Source: Sphingobacterium sp. B16(2022) (GTDB lineage Bacteria > Bacteroidota > Bacteroidia > Sphingobacteriales > Sphingobacteriaceae). From it: 64,000 nucleotides of DNA. The DNA is taken from contig NZ_JAAUVN010000002.1 in assembly GCF_012030425.1 (NCBI RefSeq), positions 496,001 to 560,000 on the forward strand, given 5' to 3'. A program made the position numbers and the translations under genes. The notes under the pieces were generated by a model. It was not told the origin of the DNA. It made no database searches and saw only the letters and a list, made by a program, of their open reading frames with translations. The number at the start of each line of letters is the position of its first letter. Within the stretch, counting starts at the first letter, position 1. This document shows positions 46,492 to 55,831 of the stretch, one piece after another.

Positions 46492-49400
46492 ATGGATTAT
46501 TTTTATTTTAAACAAGGGGTTCGGCATCGCTGGATTTCGCCCCATATTATGATTGTTATGAGAATAACGACATTCCTACTGCTCATCGGTTGCGTGCATG
46601 CAAGCGCCAATACCTATGGGCAAAAAGTAACCCTCTCCGAGCGGAATGTTTCGCTGGAGCAGGTTATCAGCTTATTGAAGCAACAGACAGGCTATGATTT
46701 CCTCTATGGTGCCGACTTGCATACCGATTCCAGAAAGGTCACGATTGAAGCGAAGAATCAGGAGTTTTCACTTGTTTTAAATCGTTTGTTTGGCGATGAA
46801 AGCTTTAGCTATACGATCAGTGATCGTACAGTTGTGATCAATTCAAAAAAAGATGCCACTGAACCACAAAGGACCATTCAAGGTAAAGTGCTGGATGAAA
46901 ATCGAAAGCCATTGCAAAGTGCCACGGTTTCTGTAGAAGGAACCAATCAGAGTATACAAACAGATCTATTTGGTATGTTTACCTTGACCAATGTAGATGC
47001 AGATGCGACTATACGTATTAGTTATGTGGGTCACGATACTCGGGTCATTAAAGTAGCAACTATTAAGGGATTTATCGAGGTCATCATTCGGATGTCTGAA
47101 AATAAATTGCAAGAAGCCAATGTATTGAGTACGGGGTACTATACCTTACCGAAAGAGCGGGCTACAGGATCTTTTGAACATGTGGACAATGAATTGTTTA
47201 ATAGAAATGTAGGTCCAGACGTGATCACGCGTTTGAAAGGGCTGACGGTCAGCACCATTTTTGGACCTGTGGATAATCCACCGAGTTATACTAACCCTTC
47301 AGGAAATACTACATTAGGTAGCAGAAAGCTCAATGCTTTAAATCAATTACAAATCCGTGGCATCAGTACATTAGAGATGAGTACTCCCTTTGATGCGGGT
47401 ACACCCGGGCGGTTGCCTTTGGTTATTTTGGATAATTTTCCTTTTGAAGGCGATATTAATAATATTAATCCCAATGATGTGGAATCTGTGACGATCCTGA
47501 AAGATGCTGCAGCCGCTTCCATTTGGGGGAGCCGTTCCTCTAATGGCGTGATTGTCATTACTACGAAAAAAGGAAAATTGGAGCAACCGTTGCGCATCTC
47601 TGTCAATAGCAATGTCACCATTAAGGAACGTCCGGATTTATTTTATGCTCCTTTTATGAATAGTTCGGATTATATCGATATCGAGAAGTCTAATTTTAAT
47701 AATGGTATTTACGACTGGTATGTCGACGATCCATCGGCTTGGTATACGTCTATATCGCCCGTGGTCGCTTTATTGGCGAAACAACGATCATTACCTATGA
47801 GTGATGTGACAGGTCGGGCCGCCATTGATGGTCAGATTGATGCTTATCGAAACTATGACCGCAGAAAAGATATCACCAAATATCTGTATCGGCGCGCTGT
47901 TTTACAACAGTATTCTGCTAGTCTTTCGGGTGGTGGTCGCCAGTTTTCTTATTTTTTCTCGGGAGGCTATGATCACAATACGGATAGCGAAGTGAATGTC
48001 TATTACCGCAGAAAAAACTTACGGAGCAACATGACTTTTAAACCGCTCAATAAGCTGGAATTGAGTGCCGATATTCGTTATACCAATGGCTTGTATCATG
48101 CTCCTGCGATACTGGGTGCCCAACAAAGAGTCATGCTGTCGCTTCCATTCGAACCTTATCTTCGATTGGCCGATGAAGCCCGAAATCCGCTGGAAGTAAT
48201 CAATCCATTTAATAGCCTAGTTTCAAATCACAGGTATCGCTGGGCGGCTGGAAATGGTCGCTTATTGGACTGGCGCTATTTCCCACTCAACGATATCCAG
48301 ACCAATTATGGCGAGAGCAATACGCAGGATTTCCTAATGAACTTTGATGTCAATTATACCATCATCCCGGCTTTAAGAGCGAGTGTCAACTATCAGTATG
48401 GTAAAAGGAACAATTTAACCACCCAATTTTTAGATCGTGACTCCTGGTACATGCGAAGCTTTATCAATACTTATGCGACCTATAGTAAAACCGATCTGAC
48501 GCTTCCCGCTACTTTCAATGTACCCATTGGCGATGCGATTAGTCAGACAGTCCAGCCGGGTACCTCCAATACCTTACGGGCACAGTTGAATTTTGACCAG
48601 ACCTTCCATCAGCTGCATGAAGTCAATGCGCTCGTTGGTTTTGAACGAAGTGAAGCCAAGATTGATGGTAGTCCTTATGTCATCCAGTTATATGGCTATA
48701 ATTCAGATCCGATGATGTTCTCACCCGTGCCTTATGATACTCCACTTTCCTATATAAATGGTGATGGAGGAACAAATGTTATTCCTGTTCCGATCTATCT
48801 GCTAACCTCCTATATCGACCGGAAGACCTCTGTCTTTATGAATGCTTCGTATAGCTACAATAAGCGTTATGTATTAACAATAAGCGCAAGAAACGATGCT
48901 GCTAATATTTATGGCATAGCAGCAAGTGATCGGATCAAACCGAACTGGTCCATTGGTGGGGCATGGAACCTGCATGAGGAAGCCTTTTTTATGCCCGGTC
49001 TATTGCAGACTTTGAAGCTCAGGGCGACCTATGGTTATATGGGCAACATCAACAATACGATTGCCACTTATCCATCGATTACGTATAGTTCATCTCCAAA
49101 CACTATTACGGGTCTCAATTATGCTCAGGTCGGTCAGGCTCCCAATCCCTATTTAGCACCCGAGCGTACAGGCATGCTTAACATTGGGGTAGATTTTAGC
49201 CTGCGGAACAATCGGCTATCGGGTACCTTGGAATGGTATCAGAAGCGATCCAACAATCTGATTGCCCCCACACCGGTAGATAACAGTACGGGTTATCAAT
49301 CGATCATGATGAATTCGGCAAATATGAAGACCAATGGCTTTGAGGCCACTCTGCAATCTATTAATCTGCAAAACCGGGATTTTAGGTGGACCAGCAATTT

Positions 49401-50169
49401 ACTGTTCGCCTATACCCGAAACGTGGTGACCAAATATCTGCTGCCTCGCGCCGATAGAGCAAGCAATTATGTAGTCTTTAATGATGGTAGTCCTCAATTT
49501 AGCAGTTATCGTGAGGGGTATGATCCCTTTAGTCTGTATACTTATCGTTTTGCAGGTCTGGATCCGCAGACCGGTGACCCGTTGGGCTATGATACGAATG
49601 GTCATATTACAAATGATTATAATGAAATAATTAACAATTCGAAAGTTCAACATCTGGAGAATCAAGGTTCGATTATCCCGATCTATAACGGTGCATTTCG
49701 TAATACGCTGCAGTGGAAATCTTTTTCGCTCTCGGCCAATATGCGTTATAGTTTGAAGTATAAATTGCTTCGTTCTGTTACTAATCAGGATGCTGGGTCT
49801 GGAGCATTATTTCGGTACTCAATGACTCCATATTGGTATTATGCCAATCGTTGGCAACAGCCTGGTGACGAGACCAAACCGGACGTGGTACCTTCCGTTC
49901 GACCGGGGGAAAATAATACTACTCGTGAACTATTTTATCAGGCTTCCTCTGCCCGTGTTATCTCTGGGGATCATATTCGATTGGAGGATATCCGTCTGGA
50001 TTACCGGATTCCCCGTACAGGAAGGGTACTGCGCAGCATGCAGGTCTATTGTAGTATAAATAACCTTGGCATTATCTGGCGGGCCAACAAGTTTGGGATT
50101 GATCCAGCATCTATGATGCAACCGCCCGCCCCTCGAACGGTTACTTTAGGTTTTAATGCGAGTTTTTAG
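46492..50169 (+). CDS. susC: SusC/RagA-type TonB-dependent transporter with STN signalling domain
   Basis: A 1225-residue transducing transporter: export signal (to about residue 43, ANTYGQ), STN domain (about 46-118; VSLEQVISLLKQQTGYDFLY), carboxypeptidase-regulatory-like domain (about 128-208), plug with a distinctive PKERATGSFEHVDNELFNRN, and a barrel ending TVTLGFNASF. The STN domain contacts a FecR-type anti-sigma factor, matching the FecI/FecR pair at 41111-42992. A paralogue of the same RATGSF subgroup begins at 63120. SusD follows after 22 bases. The ligand is unknown; the thioredoxin downstream leaves open a peptide or metal ligand rather than a glycan. Confidence 0.95.
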   Translation: MDYFYFKQGVRHRWISPHIMIVMRITTFLLLIGCVHASANTYGQKVTLSERNVSLEQVISLLKQQTGYDFLYGADLHTDSRKVTIEAKNQEFSLVLNRLFGDESFSYTISDRTVVINSKKDATEPQRTIQGKVLDENRKPLQSATVSVEGTNQSIQTDLFGMFTLTNVDADATIRISYVGHDTRVIKVATIKGFIEVIIRMSENKLQEANVLSTGYYTLPKERATGSFEHVDNELFNRNVGPDVITRLKGLTVSTIFGPVDNPPSYTNPSGNTTLGSRKLNALNQLQIRGISTLEMSTPFDAGTPGRLPLVILDNFPFEGDINNINPNDVESVTILKDAAAASIWGSRSSNGVIVITTKKGKLEQPLRISVNSNVTIKERPDLFYAPFMNSSDYIDIEKSNFNNGIYDWYVDDPSAWYTSISPVVALLAKQRSLPMSDVTGRAAIDGQIDAYRNYDRRKDITKYLYRRAVLQQYSASLSGGGRQFSYFFSGGYDHNTDSEVNVYYRRKNLRSNMTFKPLNKLELSADIRYTNGLYHAPAILGAQQRVMLSLPFEPYLRLADEARNPLEVINPFNSLVSNHRYRWAAGNGRLLDWRYFPLNDIQTNYGESNTQDFLMNFDVNYTIIPALRASVNYQYGKRNNLTTQFLDRDSWYMRSFINTYATYSKTDLTLPATFNVPIGDAISQTVQPGTSNTLRAQLNFDQTFHQLHEVNALVGFERSEAKIDGSPYVIQLYGYNSDPMMFSPVPYDTPLSYINGDGGTNVIPVPIYLLTSYIDRKTSVFMNASYSYNKRYVLTISARNDAANIYGIAASDRIKPNWSIGGAWNLHEEAFFMPGLLQTLKLRATYGYMGNINNTIATYPSITYSSSPNTITGLNYAQVGQAPNPYLAPERTGMLNIGVDFSLRNNRLSGTLEWYQKRSNNLIAPTPVDNSTGYQSIMMNSANMKTNGFEATLQSINLQNRDFRWTSNLLFAYTRNVVTKYLLPRADRASNYVVFNDGSPQFSSYREGYDPFSLYTYRFAGLDPQTGDPLGYDTNGHITNDYNEIINNSKVQHLENQGSIIPIYNGAFRNTLQWKSFSLSANMRYSLKYKLLRSVTNQDAGSGALFRYSMTPYWYYANRWQQPGDETKPDVVPSVRPGENNTTRELFYQASSARVISGDHIRLEDIRLDYRIPRTGRVLRSMQVYCSINNLGIIWRANKFGIDPASMMQPPAPRTVTLGFNASF

Positions 50170-50191
50170 CAGGAATTAATGTAGAGAAATT

Positions 50192-51583
50192 ATGATGAAG
50201 AACAAATTAATATTCATAATCATTCTGTTGCTATTTTTGCAGACAGGATGTAAAAGCGACTTCTTGGATCAGCGACCGAATCTAGCGCAGGTAACTCCCG
50301 CTACCCTGGCTGATTGCCAGGCGCTATTGGATGATTATTCCCGTATGAATGCCAGTTATCCGGATCATGGGGAGGTCGCATCAGATAGTTATTATTTTAC
50401 GGATGCTGTGTACAATAGTCTTTCTGATGCGAACAATACAGCGGAAAATAAGAATAATTACATTTGGCATGCTCAAGGTGAGCATGTTGCGCAATGGTCT
50501 CGGGGCTATCAGGTTGTTTACAATGCCAATTTGGTGCTGAGCACATTGGAAAAGCTGTCTGCTGATGATCCTAATTATAAAATAATCAAAGGATCCGCTT
50601 TGTTTATTCGTGCCTTTGCTTTTTACCATTTGGCACAGCTCTTCTGCAAACCTTATACCGCCGGAACAGCAGGTACGGACCTCGGCATCCCTCTACGGAT
50701 GACACCAAATCCCCAAGAGGTATCGAGCAGAGGAACGGTAAAGCAGGTCTATGATCGGATTACAACAGATTTGAATGAAGCTGTTGCTCTGTTACCTGTT
50801 GAGGTTCAGGTTAAATCACGCCCTTCCAAAGCAGCAGCCTATGGAGCCTTGGCGCGGACTTATTTGTCTATGGAAGACTATGGCAATGCCGCTAAGTTGG
50901 CCAATGAATGCTTGAAATTGCAAAGTACGTTGATTGATTATAATGCGACTAGTAATCCTGCAACTTCCACAACCGTCAATAGCAGTGCTACTGGTCCATC
51001 CTTTATGAGATTCAATACCGAAGTGATCTTTCAGGCGGTTACAATTTCTGGAACACTGAGACAGAGTAATGCATTGATTCATCCTGATCTGTATAGTATG
51101 TACAGTTTATCTGACCGTAGGCGAGCGGTATTTTTTCAAAGTTCAGGTGCTAATTTCGTTTTTAGAGGAAATTATGATGGCACGACCAATCCGGTCTTAT
51201 TTATGGGATTAGCGACCAATGAAATGTACTTGATCCGAGCGGAATGCTATGCTCGTGTAGGCAACACGGTATTGGCTATGAATGATTTAAACACCTTGAT
51301 GGCAAAACGCATGGTACCGCCTTATGTCAACCGGACAGCAAGTAGTGCTAATCATGCGTTGGTGCAGATTTTAACGGAACGCCAAAAGGAACTGATCTTC
51401 CGTACGCTGCGGTGGACCGATCTGCGTCGTTTGAATAAAGACCCACAATTTTCAGTTGTGCTACGTAGAAATATGAATACCATACCGTATACACCACTGC
51501 AGCCCAATGATCTGCGTTATACCTTTTTAATTCCAACCCGGGAAGTCATCGATTTAACCGGTATGGAGCAGAATCCGAGGTAA
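50192..51583 (+). CDS. susD: SusD/RagB-family lipoprotein of the sigma-controlled locus
   Basis: A 463-residue lipoprotein (lipobox LQTGCKSD). SusD features: TLADCQALLDDYSRM, GSALFIRAFAFYHLAQLFCK (TPR helix pair), NEMYLIRAECYARVG, and ILTERQKELIFRTLRWTDLRRL near the end. It should form the lid of the SusC encoded directly upstream. It shows no obvious defects. The start could be either of two adjacent ATG codons (50192 or 50195). Confidence 0.93.
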   Translation: MMKNKLIFIIILLLFLQTGCKSDFLDQRPNLAQVTPATLADCQALLDDYSRMNASYPDHGEVASDSYYFTDAVYNSLSDANNTAENKNNYIWHAQGEHVAQWSRGYQVVYNANLVLSTLEKLSADDPNYKIIKGSALFIRAFAFYHLAQLFCKPYTAGTAGTDLGIPLRMTPNPQEVSSRGTVKQVYDRITTDLNEAVALLPVEVQVKSRPSKAAAYGALARTYLSMEDYGNAAKLANECLKLQSTLIDYNATSNPATSTTVNSSATGPSFMRFNTEVIFQAVTISGTLRQSNALIHPDLYSMYSLSDRRRAVFFQSSGANFVFRGNYDGTTNPVLFMGLATNEMYLIRAECYARVGNTVLAMNDLNTLMAKRMVPPYVNRTASSANHALVQILTERQKELIFRTLRWTDLRRLNKDPQFSVVLRRNMNTIPYTPLQPNDLRYTFLIPTREVIDLTGMEQNPR

Positions 51584-51623
51584 GAATAGCTGAAATGCTT
51601 TCATTAAAAAGAAATTGAACATT

Positions 51624-52400
51624 ATGAAGACAATATTTAGAATAATAAGATTTTTCCTGATCTTTTTCTGTGGATTATTTTTGTACTCTTGTCAAAAGGA
51701 AATGGTATGGCAGGCAGAGGCGGGTATTGCCAAGGTCAATGTGATCAATGCCGTAGTAACGGGCGGAAATGCCAAGGTCAATGTATCGGCAAAGCAAATA
51801 AATTGGAGCAGTATTCCTGATAATCAAGCTTTGGGCGGATTTACACTGAGTAGAATGTTTATTGTTCCAACGGACAGGAATACAGTATTTCAGCTTGTAC
51901 CCCTCAGTGATACCACAAATATGTGGTACAATCAGGTTGCTCAGTTGGATGGAGGAAAGGTCTATACCTTGTACCTGTCGGGTACGCCAACAGATTTAAA
52001 GACAAAATTTCAGGAAGAAATTAACTTTCCAGATTATGTGATCCGCGATCCGGGGAAACCTACTCCCTCAGCAGATAGTATTGTTAATATCCGATTTGTC
52101 AATCTGTCGTCATCAGGCCCTAAATTGGATATCAATATGCTTAATAATATAGCACTGGAAGCAAATGATTTGGGCTACCAGCAATTCACGGATTTCAAAG
52201 CTTATCCTGCTCGGAATAATACATATACCATCACTTTTCAAATTCGAAATTCAGCAGATAAGTCATTGATCGCGACTTACGATTTTAATGCAGATTTTTT
52301 TCGCTTTAAATCAGTAGCGGTTGTGCTGATGGGGGTGTATAATACACTTGGACTTCCCTTCGTAGACAACTATCGTATAGAATCAATTCCTTATCAATAG
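51624..52400 (+). CDS. DUF4397-like surface lipoprotein
   Basis: About 258 residues from the ATG at 51624; the TTG at 51615 would add three codons before the signal. The lipobox is LYSCQKE. The body is beta-rich, with two repeats of the pattern KVNVINAV... and NIRFVNLSSSGPKLDINMLN, TFQLVPLSDT and KVYTLYLSGT, as in DUF4397 domains of Bacteroidota lipoproteins. Genes of this kind often follow susCD in FecIR-linked loci. A ligand-binding or cell-surface role is inferred only from position. Confidence 0.75.
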   Translation: MKTIFRIIRFFLIFFCGLFLYSCQKEMVWQAEAGIAKVNVINAVVTGGNAKVNVSAKQINWSSIPDNQALGGFTLSRMFIVPTDRNTVFQLVPLSDTTNMWYNQVAQLDGGKVYTLYLSGTPTDLKTKFQEEINFPDYVIRDPGKPTPSADSIVNIRFVNLSSSGPKLDINMLNNIALEANDLGYQQFTDFKAYPARNNTYTITFQIRNSADKSLIATYDFNADFFRFKSVAVVLMGVYNTLGLPFVDNYRIESIPYQ

Positions 52401-52413
52401 TAAATCAAAATTC

Positions 52414-52452
52414 GAAAGAAACCCTGCAAATATAAAGTGCAGGGTTTCTTTC
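52414..52452 (+). terminator. GAAACCCTGCA-type terminator, copy 1
   Basis: A perfect 15-bp stem GAAAGAAACCCTGCA (52414-52428) with the arm at 52438-52452, followed by TTT. Copies 2 (53929) and 3 (54429) share the arms and the downstream GTGGGCAGTA tract. Confidence 0.88.
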
Positions 52453-52563
52453 TTTAAGCTTGCTTGTGGGCAGTACTTATAAATATAAATATTTTTTAGA
52501 CCAAGAATTAGGGAATCTATGCTATTAAGGAACCTATAGATATAAACTTACACTAATTCTATT

Positions 52564-53907
52564 ATGAAATTAACAACAGTCATTTGTTTTCTTTTATTAT
52601 TAACAAGTATTACACAGGCGCAGGAAAAAGATAAATATGGTCGGCCACCTTTGGTGCCTGGAATTGCCGAGCTAAAAATTGGAGATCAAGTTCCTGATAT
52701 TTTGATTGATAATATCATTAATATCGATAAGCGTAGCATCCGCACTTCGGATTATAAAGATCGGTTATTGGTCCTTGATTTCTGGGAGCGGAGTTGTGGT
52801 ACCTGTATCGCGAGCATGCCCAAGCTGGATTCTTTACAGCGGGTATTTGGCGACCAGATTAAATTGTTATCCGTTACCTGGGAATCGGAAGCGAATATTG
52901 TTGATTTTTTTAAGAAAAATCGTTTTTTAAAAGAATATAATCCACCTGTGCACCGAGCTTCTGCTGTTGATGATAGGATTTTACGTTCTTATTTCCGCTA
53001 TCAGACCAATCCACATGTCATCTGGATTTATAAAGGTAAGGTGATGGCCATTACGGGATACGAACATATTTCGAGTACCAATATTCAGGAAGTATTGGAT
53101 GGGAAAACCGTGAGTTGGCCCTTGAAGAACGATAGCTTTGATCCGATGTATCCCCTCATGCGCTTGGATGGCTTGTCGGAAGAAGTTAGGGATTCACCTT
53201 ATTACGGTTATTCTGTCTTGACCGGAACATCCAATTCGATGCAGATTGGTTTAGGAGGACTTTTTTTTAAGCAAGATACCGTACGAAACTGCAGTCGTCT
53301 TGCTTTCTTTAATCAGGACCTTTCGTCCATCTATCAAATTCTGTTATATGCAACAAAGCCATCTGTAACGATGGAAGACATGAGAAAAGATGCGACTAAA
53401 AGACCTTACATTCCGCATCCCGCACGTCGTATATTAGAGGTCAAGGATGTTTCCCGTTTTCGCAATGATCGCCAAGAGGATAAAGTGGTATGGGACAGTA
53501 AAAACCACTTCTGTTACGAAATGGAAAAACAGGGGCGACTAGAAAAACAAGCATTGGCAAAACAAGCTTTAACGGATCTGAACAATAGATTTTATCTGAA
53601 TGGGCGATATGAAAAGCGTAAGGTTAAATGTTTGGTCTTTGTGAAAACCGATAAACCGCTCACCGATACTTTGCCGAAAGGAAAGGGAGGGATGTCAATT
53701 CCTGCTTTGGTGATGATGAGTTTAGATTATGCGCAAAAATATCCACCCGCTATCGATGAGACAGGATTAGGGTACAATGTAGAGTTTAATATTATGCCAG
53801 ATGATGGTACCCTAGCTGGGTTTCGCAAGGAGATACAGCGCCATGGTTTGGATCTAATAGAGGCCGAACGGGAGATTGAGGTTCTAGTGATTTCGGACGC
53901 TAAATAG
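52564..53907 (+). CDS. TlpA-like thioredoxin-fold lipo/periplasmic protein with DUF3738-like C-terminus
   Basis: A 447-residue exported protein (signal peptide ending ITQAQ, residue 20). Residues about 35-185 form an AhpC/TSA-thioredoxin domain with C78-GTC81 (FWERSCGTC), followed by VTWESEANIVDFFKK. The C-terminal half (about 270-447) has FCYEMEKQ, TDLNNRFYLNGRYEKRKVKCLVF and a final ESLVI-type strand, which resembles the DUF3738 domain found in similar Bacteroidota proteins. It should reduce disulfides in the periplasm or at the surface, on cargo or components of the preceding SusCD system. A decayed duplicate of this gene lies at 43284. Confidence 0.83.
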   Translation: MKLTTVICFLLLLTSITQAQEKDKYGRPPLVPGIAELKIGDQVPDILIDNIINIDKRSIRTSDYKDRLLVLDFWERSCGTCIASMPKLDSLQRVFGDQIKLLSVTWESEANIVDFFKKNRFLKEYNPPVHRASAVDDRILRSYFRYQTNPHVIWIYKGKVMAITGYEHISSTNIQEVLDGKTVSWPLKNDSFDPMYPLMRLDGLSEEVRDSPYYGYSVLTGTSNSMQIGLGGLFFKQDTVRNCSRLAFFNQDLSSIYQILLYATKPSVTMEDMRKDATKRPYIPHPARRILEVKDVSRFRNDRQEDKVVWDSKNHFCYEMEKQGRLEKQALAKQALTDLNNRFYLNGRYEKRKVKCLVFVKTDKPLTDTLPKGKGGMSIPALVMMSLDYAQKYPPAIDETGLGYNVEFNIMPDDGTLAGFRKEIQRHGLDLIEAEREIEVLVISDAK

Positions 53908-53928
53908 CACGTATTAATTATTTGATAC

Positions 53929-53964
53929 AAGAAACCCTGCAAAATTTTGATTGCAGGGTTTCTT
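53929..53964. terminator. GAAACCCTGCA-type terminator, copy 2
   Basis: AAGAAACCCTGCA (53929-53941) pairs with 53952-53964 and is followed by a T6 run. It ends the thioredoxin gene and, read on the other strand, the first small MPWY gene. Confidence 0.88.
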
Positions 53965-54072
53965 TTTTAAACTGCTCGTAGGCAGTATGGCTAAGCCGGA
54001 ATTTTAAAAGCGCTTTTGTAAACGCTTAATGTATTTGTTTTTACACACAGAATAATCTATTTCAACCCTCCT

Positions 54073-54300
54073 TTATTGGGTCGCTCTCAATAGTACATTT
54101 GCACTTTCTGCTCTGCTATTAACAGCATCTGCAATTTCCAAAATTAATTCTGATGTAAGAATAGGCTTCTGATTATTATCAGCAGCTTGTATTTCGCATA
54201 GGAAAATTTTGGGACCTGGATAGTTTGTCGGTGGTGTAGTAGTAATTGTGAAGTTGCAAGAGCTTCCAGTACTACCAGAATTATATATATACCAAGGCAT
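54073..54300 (-). CDS. MPWY-family small protein, copy a
   Basis: A 75-residue protein of an unnamed family repeated seven times here. The ATG at 54300 gives MPWYIYNSG. Upstream in-frame TTG codons would give longer forms but read through the conserved leader hairpin (54310-54329), so ATG is preferred. Conserved parts: TPPTNYPGPKIFLCEIQAAD, NNQKPILT, EIADAVNSRAESANVLLRA. There is no signal peptide or membrane segment. This copy is the most divergent at PNNFLCAIQ among a-e and has Cys at two sites. It is the leftmost and last of the array. Function unknown. Confidence 0.7.
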   Translation of the reverse strand: MPWYIYNSGSTGSSCNFTITTTPPTNYPGPKIFLCEIQAADNNQKPILTSELILEIADAVNSRAESANVLLRATQ

Positions 54301-54428
54301 AAATTTAGTGCTTTTATAGATCAAAAAGCATAAACTTGAATTATTTAAATAGATCCAGTTAGATGATTGATATATCAATGCGTTATTTATTTTTAATGCT
54401 ATTTTTTGTTAATCAATCTGAAAAAATC

Positions 54429-54464
54429 AAGAAACCCTGCAGAATATAATTTGCAGGGTTTCTT
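54429..54464. terminator. GAAACCCTGCA-type terminator, copy 3
   Basis: AAGAAACCCTGCA (54429-54441) pairs with 54452-54464, followed by TCTTT. It lies exactly 500 bp from copy 2 and between two small minus-strand genes. There is no plus-strand gene for it to end, so it was probably carried along in the duplication of copies a/b. Confidence 0.85.
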
Positions 54465-54572
54465 TCTTTAAACTGCTCGTGGGCAGTACGGCTAAGCCGA
54501 AATGTTAGAAACGTTTTGATAAACGTTTATTGTATTAGTTTTAACACACAGAATAATCTATTGCAACCTCCT

Positions 54573-54794
54573 TTATGGTTTCAATAGGACATTTGTACTT
54601 TCCGTTCTATTTTGGAGTGCATCTGCAATTTCTGTAACTAATTCTTCGGTAAGAATAGGCTTCTGATTATTATCAGCAGCTTGTATAGCACACAGGAAAT
54701 TGTTGGGGTTTGGACAATTTGGAGGAGTATTTCCATGAAGGGTATAGCTGTTAGGAACTCCAACACTACCAGAAACATAATTGTACCAAGGCAT
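54573..54794 (-). CDS. MPWY-family small protein, copy b
   Basis: A 73-residue paralogue: MPWYNYVSGSVGVPNSY, then NTPPNCPNPNNFLCAIQAAD, NNQKPILTEELVTEIADALQ, NRTESTNVLLKP. Its stop codon lies exactly 500 bp from that of copy a, and both are followed on their 3' side by the same terminator and GGCAGTA tract, so a and b are a tandem duplicate. The leader hairpin is at 54804-54823, 9 nt before the ATG, and a 35-bp spacer repeat follows at 54841. No signal peptide. Function unknown. Confidence 0.75.
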   Translation of the reverse strand: MPWYNYVSGSVGVPNSYTLHGNTPPNCPNPNNFLCAIQAADNNQKPILTEELVTEIADALQNRTESTNVLLKP

Positions 54795-55058
54795 AATATT
54801 AGTGCTTTTATAAATCAAAAAGCGTAAACTTTAATTGGTCGCTTACTCGTTTACAGGGTTTTCAGCTTCGCCCTTTGCCTACTCGATTTTGGATTTTCGG
54901 CCTTCTCCGGTTTTAATGGCTGCTTAGGTAGATAATTGTGTTTTACGTCTTTTTTTAATAGGTTTTTACGTCTTTACAATTATCAACTCAGCTACACTTT
55001 ATATTAATCACGCGCGTGTGAGAAAGTGTCATGCTTCTTGTCATGTGTTTTCACTTTT

Positions 55059-55159
55059 TTATGTTTTTAGAAACACACTGACTGTATTTGTATTGCTCTC
55101 CAAAGCTCCTGCTATTTCACAGATGAGCTCGAAAGTCAAAATTCGTTGTCCATATTATC
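55059..55159 (-). pseudogene. Decayed 3' fragment of an MPWY-family gene
   Basis: On the minus strand, DNMDNE (complement of 55142-55159) is followed after a frame break by LTFELICEIAGALESNTNTV and SVFLKT, then a TAA (55059-55061). This matches the end of copy c (ITLALICEIANAVNSRTEST, NVLLRPTP) over the same span. The 5' half with MPWY and the CAIQ motif is missing. It lies directly after the stop of copy c, as expected for a truncated tandem copy. Confidence 0.8.
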
Positions 55160-55178
55160 CATTTCTATCATGGTTACT

Positions 55179-55406
55179 TTATGGAGTTGGCCTTAAAAGC
55201 ACATTTGTACTTTCAGTCCTACTGTTCACTGCATTAGCGATCTCACATATTAAAGCAAGTGTAATAATAGGAGAACCCGAATTATCACTAGCCTGTATCG
55301 CACACAAGAAGTTGTTTGGATTTGGACAAGGTGGAGGCGTACTTCCAACAATTGTATAACTGTTAGGACTACAGATATTTCCTCCGATATATGAATACCA
55401 TGGCAT
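55179..55406 (-). CDS. MPWY-family small protein, copy c
   Basis: A 75-residue paralogue: MPWYSYIGGNICSPNSY, STPPPCPNPNNFLCAIQASD, NSGSPIITLALICEIANAVN, SRTESTNVLLRPTP. Four cysteines (in NICS, PPCP, FLCA and LICE). The leader hairpin is at 55416-55435, 9 nt before the ATG, with the spacer repeat at 55458-55491. Copies c, d and e follow each other with a 320-333 bp period. No signal peptide or membrane helix. Function unknown. Confidence 0.75.
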   Translation of the reverse strand: MPWYSYIGGNICSPNSYTIVGSTPPPCPNPNNFLCAIQASDNSGSPIITLALICEIANAVNSRTESTNVLLRPTP

Positions 55407-55415
55407 AATTGTAGC

Positions 55416-55435
55416 GCTTTTATAGTTCAAAAAGC
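55416..55435 (-). repeat. Leader hairpin repeated before six MPWY genes
   Basis: The arms GCTTTT and AAAAGC enclose an 8-nt loop, and the tip of the 3' arm is always 9 nt from the ATG. Copies: 54310-54329, 54804-54823, 55416-55435, 55733-55752, 56078-56097 and 57107-57126. Arms and spacing never change while loop bases and the 9-nt linker do. Just upstream all copies share AAAGTTTANGC. A ribosome-access or RNA-level control element is a fair guess. Confidence 0.75.
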
Positions 55436-55498
55436 TTAAACTTTAATTTTTTTATTGTCTACTCTGTTATAGGATTTTCGACGTTGTCCTAAATTTTT

Positions 55499-55723
55499 TT
55501 AAGGTGTTGGCCTTAATAGTACATTAGTACTTTCAGTCCTACTGTTCACTGCATTAGCGATCTCGCATATTAAACTCATTGTAATTATTGGATGACCCAT
55601 ATTATCAATGGACTGTATAGCACAAAGAAAATTGTTCGGATTTGGACAGTTTGGTGGTGTTGAAGCAGGGCTGTAACTATTTGGGTTGCAAATATCTCCG
55701 GAATTGTATCTATACCAAGGCAT
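55499..55723 (-). CDS. MPWY-family small protein, copy d
   Basis: A 74-residue paralogue closest to copy c: MPWYRYNSGDICNPNSY, STPPNCPNPNNFLCAIQSID, NMGHPIITMSLICEIANAVN, SRTESTNVLLRPTP. The last 40 residues are nearly the same as in c, while the stretch after MPWY differs, so the N-terminal part is the variable half of the family. The leader hairpin is at 55733-55752 and the spacer repeat at 55774-55808. Function unknown. Confidence 0.75.
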   Translation of the reverse strand: MPWYRYNSGDICNPNSYSPASTPPNCPNPNNFLCAIQSIDNMGHPIITMSLICEIANAVNSRTESTNVLLRPTP

Positions 55724-55831
55724 AATTGTAGGGCTTTTATAGTTCAAAAAGCTTAAACTTTAATTTCTTTCTAGTCTACTCTGTTTTAGGATTTTCGACA
55801 TGCTCCTATTATTTGCAACCTATTAGAACAA

